Assembly (NCBI GenBank): GCA_964460185.1
Contig: CAYWTM010000123.1
Location: 1-10,055 of the forward strand
Source: JAVJPJ01 sp040217295
Lineage (GTDB): Bacteria; Pseudomonadota; Alphaproteobacteria; Rhodobacterales; Rhodobacteraceae
DNA: 10,055 nucleotides
Direction: 5' to 3'
Made by a program: the position numbers and the translations under genes. Below, piece after piece: positions 7,380 to 10,055 of the stretch (positions are counted from its first letter, which is position 1; each line of letters opens with the position of its first letter). The notes below the pieces were generated by a model. That model saw only the letters and a list, made by a program, of their open reading frames with translations, searched no databases and was not told the DNA's origin.

Positions 7380-7401
7380 GAAGGTCCCTTTCGGGGCCTT
7401 C
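7380..7401 (+). terminator. Terminator-like hairpin after the adenosyltransferase gene
   Basis: Fourteen bases past the stop is a nine-base-pair stem (GAAGGTCCC / GGGGCCTTC, one G-U pair) closed by the loop TTTC. There is no T tract after it, so it is either a Rho-independent terminator of the T-poor kind or a 3'-end stabilising hairpin. Confidence 0.5.
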
Positions 7402-7719
7402 GACCCCCGGTAGAGCGCAGCCCGGACCCTGGAGATAGGCCCCCCAGCCGCGCCCAGGGTTGAGCATGGCTCATAACCAATTGATATGATTATCATATTG
7501 GGGCCTCATTAACCCTTTGACAAGGATTGGGCGGGGACCACAGCGCAAGTGCGCGCGGTCTTTCGAGGGCTCCGAGGCTGGCGGCGCGGGGTGGATCGGG
7601 GATTTGCCATGTCCCGATCAACGCCGGTTTCCGGCCCAAAGCGGACCTCGGTGCGGTTTGCAGCGGATGTCCGCTCCGAGCCCAGATCGACCAATGCTGC
7701 GCCGCTCGCAAATGTCAGC
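7402..7719. other. Non-coding stretch rich in inverted repeats
   Basis: No gene is supported here; the open frames have no ribosome binding sites and no recognisable products. Inverted repeats: ACCCTGG/CCAGGGT (7426-7432 and 7454-7460), TGAGC/GCTCA (7461-7473), ATATGAT-T-ATCATAT (7484-7498), GACC/GGTC enclosing GCGCA/TGCGC (7536-7560), GATCGGG/CCCGATC (7594-7619), GCCGG/CCGGC (7623-7635) and AGCGGA/TCCGCT (7662-7675). The last lies 45 bases beyond the regulator stop on the minus strand and could be its terminator. The region may be a decayed repeat cluster, a structured RNA, or both. Confidence 0.45.
7484..7498. promoter_or_regulatory. AT-rich 7-1-7 palindrome
   Basis: ATATGAT-T-ATCATAT is a perfect palindrome in an otherwise GC-rich spacer, flanked by CCAAT (7477-7481) and ATTGG (7497-7501). 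It shares the octamer ATTATCAT with the palindrome in the regulator promoter (8304-8317). It has the 7-1-7 layout of Fur-type boxes but not their sequence. No gene starts just downstream on the plus strand. A binding site is possible; its regulator is unknown. Confidence 0.3.
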
Positions 7720-8292
7720 TTATTGTTTGTGTTTGGCGCGCAGGCGGCTCAGCGTGACCGGTGTCATTCCCAAAAATGAGGCAATCAGAGAATGGGAGAA
7801 CTTGGCCTCAAACCCCGGGAATGCCTGGCGGAACCAAATGAGGCGGTCGGCTCCTCCAAGAGCCGCGAGGCACCACTCTCTTCCCGCTTTTTCGTTCAAT
7901 GCACTCCGCATGACCGCGTTCGCCCAATTCCGGACGGGTGGAGATAAGACCATCAGTTCCGAAAGCAGGTCACTGTCCATCCTGACAAGTGAGGCATCGG
8001 TCGTTGCCACAATAGATACGAGCGACTCTCCCTCCCGTGTTCGCGCGATATTCGGAGTGATAACGCAGGGGCTCACATAAAACCCAACGCAGATCTCTTT
8101 GCCATCCGTGTCGCAAATACAACTGGCCAGACGTCCTTCCAAGACGATGTACTCGTCCGTTTCAGGGTGGCCCTGCCGGTTTACCTGCTCCCCCTTGCTC
8201 AGGCGCATGGGTGTCCAGTGAGCCGCAAAATCGTCCACCCAATCCACATCCGACAGGTCATGCGATTGCGTCAAGAACGTCCTCAGATTCAT
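7720..8292 (-). CDS. Crp/Fnr-family transcriptional regulator with cysteine cluster (190 aa)
   Basis: Residues about 25-115 form the cyclic-nucleotide-binding-like beta-roll (PMRLSKGEQVNRQGHPETDEYIVLEGRLAS, then DGKEICVGFYVSP and TPNIARTREGESLVSIVATTDASLVRMD), followed by the dimer helix. A short C-terminal helix-turn-helix lies at 166-185 (SHSLIASFLGMTPVTLSRLR), with no wing after it, as in Crp-like proteins ending soon after ITPVTLSRIR. Cys58, Cys60, Cys68 and Cys76 cluster in the sensor roll, unlike the N-terminal cluster of FNR; a redox or metal input is possible but unproven. The residues that bind the cAMP phosphate in CRP are not evident. I chose the ATG on the complement of 8290-8292; an upstream in-frame ATG would add 25 residues and swallow the promoter palindrome. 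Divergent from the four-helix membrane protein, its likely target. Confidence 0.9.
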   Translation of the reverse strand: MNLRTFLTQSHDLSDVDWVDDFAAHWTPMRLSKGEQVNRQGHPETDEYIVLEGRLASCICDTDGKEICVGFYVSPCVITPNIARTREGESLVSIVATTDASLVRMDSDLLSELMVLSPPVRNWANAVMRSALNEKAGREWCLAALGGADRLIWFRQAFPGFEAKFSHSLIASFLGMTPVTLSRLRAKHKQ

Positions 8293-8303
8293 TTTGGCGA
8301 GCC

Positions 8304-8317
8304 TTATCAAATGATAA
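8304..8317. promoter_or_regulatory. FNR-geometry palindrome between the regulator and membrane-protein genes
   Basis: TTATCAAATGATAA is a perfect palindrome. Read as TTATC-N4-GATAA it has the 5-4-5 spacing of Crp/Fnr-family sites such as the FNR box TTGAT-N4-ATCAA. It ends 11 bases before the regulator start on the minus strand and 53 bases before the membrane-protein ATG. An autoregulatory operator for the adjacent regulator is the simplest reading. GATAAT at 8313-8318 could also serve as a -10 for the plus-strand gene. Confidence 0.5.
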
Positions 8318-8370
8318 TGCGGATGATCGCGTCCTTGGGCATGTGTGGCACAGTTCAAGGAGATCACAAA

Positions 8371-8919
8371 ATGATGCTCGAAAATCTGTCAAAGCACTTT
8401 GGAAAGATCGCGATCGGTGCAGCATTGCTTGCAGCATCAGTTTATCTCGCGATGATCAGCGTCACCCTCGCACATCTCGAATTCGTTTCGGGACAGACGC
8501 CCTTCGACATGCGACCCTTCGGCTACGCACCCGCAGATGCCGCCGAGCTTCTCGGCGGATTGGGCAAAGATGGGCGCAAATACTACCTCACTCGCCAAAT
8601 CCCTCTGGATACTCTCTATCCGGCCCTGCTGGCGCTGACATTGAGCAGCACAATTTGCTGGTTTGGGCGACGCATGCCAAACAGTGGCCTTGTCCGTCTT
8701 GGTGTTACTCTAGCGGTCGGCAGCGCGCTGTTCGACTATCTTGAAAACCTTGGGATCATCGCGATGATCTGGAGTTGGCCAGATGTTTCGGGTCCATTGG
8801 TCTCTGCCGCCAGCTTTGCGACAATCGCCAAATCTGTCATGACAACCTTGGCAGTGATGCTGGTGTTTGCCACAGCGATTGCCTGGGCGCGTCTGCCCAA
8901 AGCGGCCTTTCGCATCTAG
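8371..8919 (+). CDS. Unrecognised four-helix membrane protein (182 aa)
   Basis: I do not know a named family. Four hydrophobic helices are visible, at about 11-33, 78-97, 108-135 and 143-172. Between helices 1 and 2 is a polar segment with FDMRPFGYAPADAAELLGGL, followed by GRKYYLTRQIPLDTLYP, which looks like a conserved functional stretch. Helix 3 carries charged residues in FDYLENLG (Asp122, Glu125, Asn126), unusual inside a membrane helix and suggesting a binding or transport site. The start ATG is chosen because AAGGAG at 8357-8362 lies eight bases upstream; the reading frame is open further upstream but there it overlaps the regulator gene and has no ribosome binding site. Only 16 of the first 30 codons end in G or C, against 28 of 30 in trcR, which hints at foreign origin. 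It is divergent from the Crp/Fnr regulator. Confidence 0.85.
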   Translation: MMLENLSKHFGKIAIGAALLAASVYLAMISVTLAHLEFVSGQTPFDMRPFGYAPADAAELLGGLGKDGRKYYLTRQIPLDTLYPALLALTLSSTICWFGRRMPNSGLVRLGVTLAVGSALFDYLENLGIIAMIWSWPDVSGPLVSAASFATIAKSVMTTLAVMLVFATAIAWARLPKAAFRI

Positions 8920-8925
8920 ATGAGA

Positions 8926-8956
8926 AAGGACCGCTTCGTCCCGGATAGCGGACCTT
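8926..8956. terminator. Shared hairpin between convergent membrane-protein and RNase T2 genes
   Basis: AAGGACCGCT and AGCGGACCTT form ten-base arms with one A-A mismatch around an 11-base loop. The hairpin starts seven bases after the stop of the plus-strand gene and lies 34 bases beyond the stop of the minus-strand RNase gene. On the minus strand it is followed by a short pyrimidine run (TCTC), so it may terminate both transcripts. Confidence 0.5.
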
Positions 8957-8989
8957 GGGCTCCAACGCACCGAACGACCGCTTCCCCCC

Positions 8990-9622
8990 TCACCGTATCG
9001 GCGCAAACAGCGCGTCGGTCATCGTGCAATCGCGGGCCACGTCACGCGCGCAGTCGCGGGGTTCGAGGTCGCGGGTCAGGCAGATGCGCATTTCCTGCAC
9101 GCGGCCGGCGCGGCAGGTGACGGTCATGCCGTCGTCGGTCAGGGCCGGATTGACCTCGAGAAACGCCTCTTCGACCACCTCGGCGGGCAGGCGGACTTCG
9201 CGATCGAGCTGGCGCAGAACCTCGGGGCGGGTCACGCGGTCATAGGCCAGCCGCGACAGGCGGTAGTAGTCTTCGGGCGACAGGCCGGTGCAGCTGCCAT
9301 GCTTGCGCCACTGGTGCCAGGCCAGCCCGGCGGAGCCCATGATATCCTCCATCGCGGCGGTCATGGCGCGCGAGGGGGGGCGTTGGGTGGTGGGGCAGAA
9401 ACTGGGCCAGCCCTGTTCGTATTGCGGCCAGAGCCCGTGCAGCGTGAAACCATGGCCCTGCCCCGGATCGCATTGGGTGGATCCGCGCGCATCGCCCTCG
9501 ATGGCGCACCATGTGGGCGTCCAGCTGAGGCTGAGCACGTAGTAGTCGAATTCGCCCGCGCGCTCGCCTTCGGCATGGGCGGCGCCGGCCATGATCATGA
9601 GCGCCAGAAGCAGTCTTTTCAT
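8990..9622 (-). CDS. Secreted ribonuclease T2 (210 aa)
   Basis: RNase T2 enzymes cleave single-stranded RNA through a 2',3'-cyclic phosphate and act in the periplasm or outside the cell. The signal peptide is MKRLLLALMIMAGAAHA, with likely cleavage after Ala17. Active-site segment CAS I is LHGLWPQY at 61-68 with His62; CAS II is WHQWRKHGSC at 102-111 with Lys107 and His108. The position that is Glu in the common HEWxKHGTC pattern is Gln104 here. Cysteines 39, 51, 76 and 111 could form the usual disulfides. The ATG on the complement of 9620-9622 has a GAGGGAAGAG purine run just upstream; a longer in-frame start 65 codons earlier lacks a signal peptide at its end and overlaps trcR. Divergent from trcR, convergent with the membrane-protein gene. 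Confidence 0.94.
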   Translation of the reverse strand: MKRLLLALMIMAGAAHAEGERAGEFDYYVLSLSWTPTWCAIEGDARGSTQCDPGQGHGFTLHGLWPQYEQGWPSFCPTTQRPPSRAMTAAMEDIMGSAGLAWHQWRKHGSCTGLSPEDYYRLSRLAYDRVTRPEVLRQLDREVRLPAEVVEEAFLEVNPALTDDGMTVTCRAGRVQEMRICLTRDLEPRDCARDVARDCTMTDALFAPIR

Positions 9623-9645
9623 TTGCTCTTCCCTCTTGGACCTGC

Positions 9646-9662
9646 GCCGCATATATAGCGGC
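9646..9662. promoter_or_regulatory. Inverted repeat around TATATA between RNase T2 and trcR
   Basis: GCCGC-ATATATA-GCGGC has five-base GC arms around an AT core, 24 bases upstream of the RNase T2 start. The core could be a -10 element for the RNase gene, with the arms as an operator. No -35 of consensus type lies 17 bases upstream. Confidence 0.3.
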
Positions 9663-9686
9663 CAACTTCCCCGAAATCGAGGAACC

Positions 9687-9701
9687 GCGGAGACCCTCCG
9701 C
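9687..9701 (+). promoter_or_regulatory. Small hairpin in the trcR upstream region
   Basis: GCGGAG-ACC-CTCCGC has perfect six-base arms and a three-base loop, and ends 48 bases before the trcR ATG. If transcribed it would be a stable hairpin in the 5' leader. No clear promoter for trcR was found. Confidence 0.3.
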
Positions 9702-9749
9702 AGCCGACTTCCGGCAACGGGAAAGACGTATCTGAAGGATGGTTGAAAA

Positions 9750-10055
9750 ATGAACAAACCGATCATGGCCAAGGCCACCGCCGTCTGGCTGGTGGACAAC
9801 ACGACGCTGAGCTTCAAGCAGATCGGCGATTTCTGCGGCCTGCACGAGCTGGAAGTTCAGGGCATCGCGGACGGTGATGTCGCGGCTGGCGTCAAGGGGT
9901 TCGACCCGATCGTCAACAACCAGCTGACCCAGGACGAGATCGACAAGGCCGAAACCGATCCGGCCTATGTTCTGAAACTGAAGTTCAACGCCGCCGCCGT
10001 GGGCGAGGAAAAGCGCCGCGGCCCGCGCTACACGCCGCTGTCCAAGCGTCAGGAC
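9750..10055 (+). CDS. trcR: Cell-cycle transcriptional regulator TrcR / DUF1013, N-terminal 102 residues (runs off window)
   Basis: The sequence starts MNKPIMAKATAVWLVDNTTL and matches the alphaproteobacterial DUF1013 family, annotated as cell cycle transcriptional regulator TrcR. A helix-turn-helix-like segment is visible at about 20-42 (LSFKQIGDFCGLHELEVQGI), followed by FDPIVNNQLTQDEI and a basic stretch, GEEKRRGPRYTPLSKRQD. It is presumably a DNA-binding protein in the cytoplasm; its targets cannot be seen here. The ATG at 9750 is preceded by AAGGA at 9735-9739, ten bases away. The frame is open to the right edge, so the C-terminus is missing. Codon use is strongly GC-biased, as expected for a core gene. 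Divergent from the RNase T2 gene. Confidence 0.9.
   Translation, partial: MNKPIMAKATAVWLVDNTTLSFKQIGDFCGLHELEVQGIADGDVAAGVKGFDPIVNNQLTQDEIDKAETDPAYVLKLKFNAAAVGEEKRRGPRYTPLSKRQD

Noticed and set aside
7484..7498. A Fur box
   Set aside because: Only the 7-1-7 geometry agrees; the sequence differs from the Fur consensus at many positions and no iron-related gene is adjacent.
7517..7522. A consensus TTGACA as a plus-strand promoter
   Set aside because: No -10-like hexamer lies 16-18 bases downstream and no plus-strand gene begins there.
7493..7711. A 72-codon minus-strand frame in the non-coding stretch
   Set aside because: No ribosome binding site, Pro/Arg/Ala-rich translation and inverted repeats running through it; it looks like translated repeat DNA.
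8167..8370. Upstream extension of the four-helix membrane protein by 68 codons
   Set aside because: It would overlap the regulator gene and its promoter and has no ribosome binding site, while AAGGAG sits correctly before the ATG at 8371.
9623..9817. Upstream extension of RNase T2 by 65 codons
   Set aside because: It would overlap the start of trcR and bury the clear signal peptide beginning MKRLLLALM, which has its own purine-rich ribosome binding site.

Overview
The window looks like a piece of an alphaproteobacterial chromosome, most likely from the Rhodobacterales (Roseobacter/Rhodobacter relatives). GC content is high and codon third positions are mostly G or C. The EF-Tu, ParC, HIG1-type small membrane protein and TrcR/DUF1013 sequences are all of alphaproteobacterial type. 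The assignment rests on protein recognition by eye; no search was run. No rRNA, tRNA, transposase, phage gene or CRISPR array was recognised.

Layout. Positions 1-280 (minus) hold the first 93 codons of tuf, preceded by a 129-bp leader with a small hairpin. Positions 410-1099 (minus) encode an unknown lipoprotein with an acidic tail. Divergent from it is a cytochrome P450 (1251-2615, plus) with no adjacent redox partner. parC, topoisomerase IV subunit A, follows on the minus strand (2652-4967). Divergent from parC are a secreted or anchored SH3 protein (5098-5628) and a YbbO-like short-chain dehydrogenase (5704-6531), whose start is preceded by a strong inverted repeat. A two-gene unit comes next: a HIG1-type twin-transmembrane protein with a TTG start (6584-6790) and a PduO-type cob(I)alamin adenosyltransferase (6794-7366).

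Positions 7367-7719 are non-coding and rich in inverted repeats. They border the most unusual part of the window: a divergent pair made of a Crp/Fnr-family regulator (7720-8292, minus) and an unrecognised four-helix membrane protein (8371-8919, plus). The 78 bp between them carry an FNR-geometry palindrome, TTATC-N4-GATAA. The regulator has four cysteines within 19 residues of its sensor domain. The membrane-protein gene has clearly lower GC at third codon positions than its neighbours, which suggests separate acquisition. A hairpin at 8926-8956 separates this pair from a convergent secreted ribonuclease T2 (8990-9622, minus). Divergent from the ribonuclease is the start of trcR (9750 to window end, plus).

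Most genes here are housekeeping or single-function: translation, chromosome decatenation, cobalamin activation, cell-cycle regulation. They do not form one pathway. The Crp/Fnr plus four-helix protein pair, with its palindrome and hairpin-rich flank, is the best candidate for an undescribed small regulated system. Its function is not evident from the sequence.
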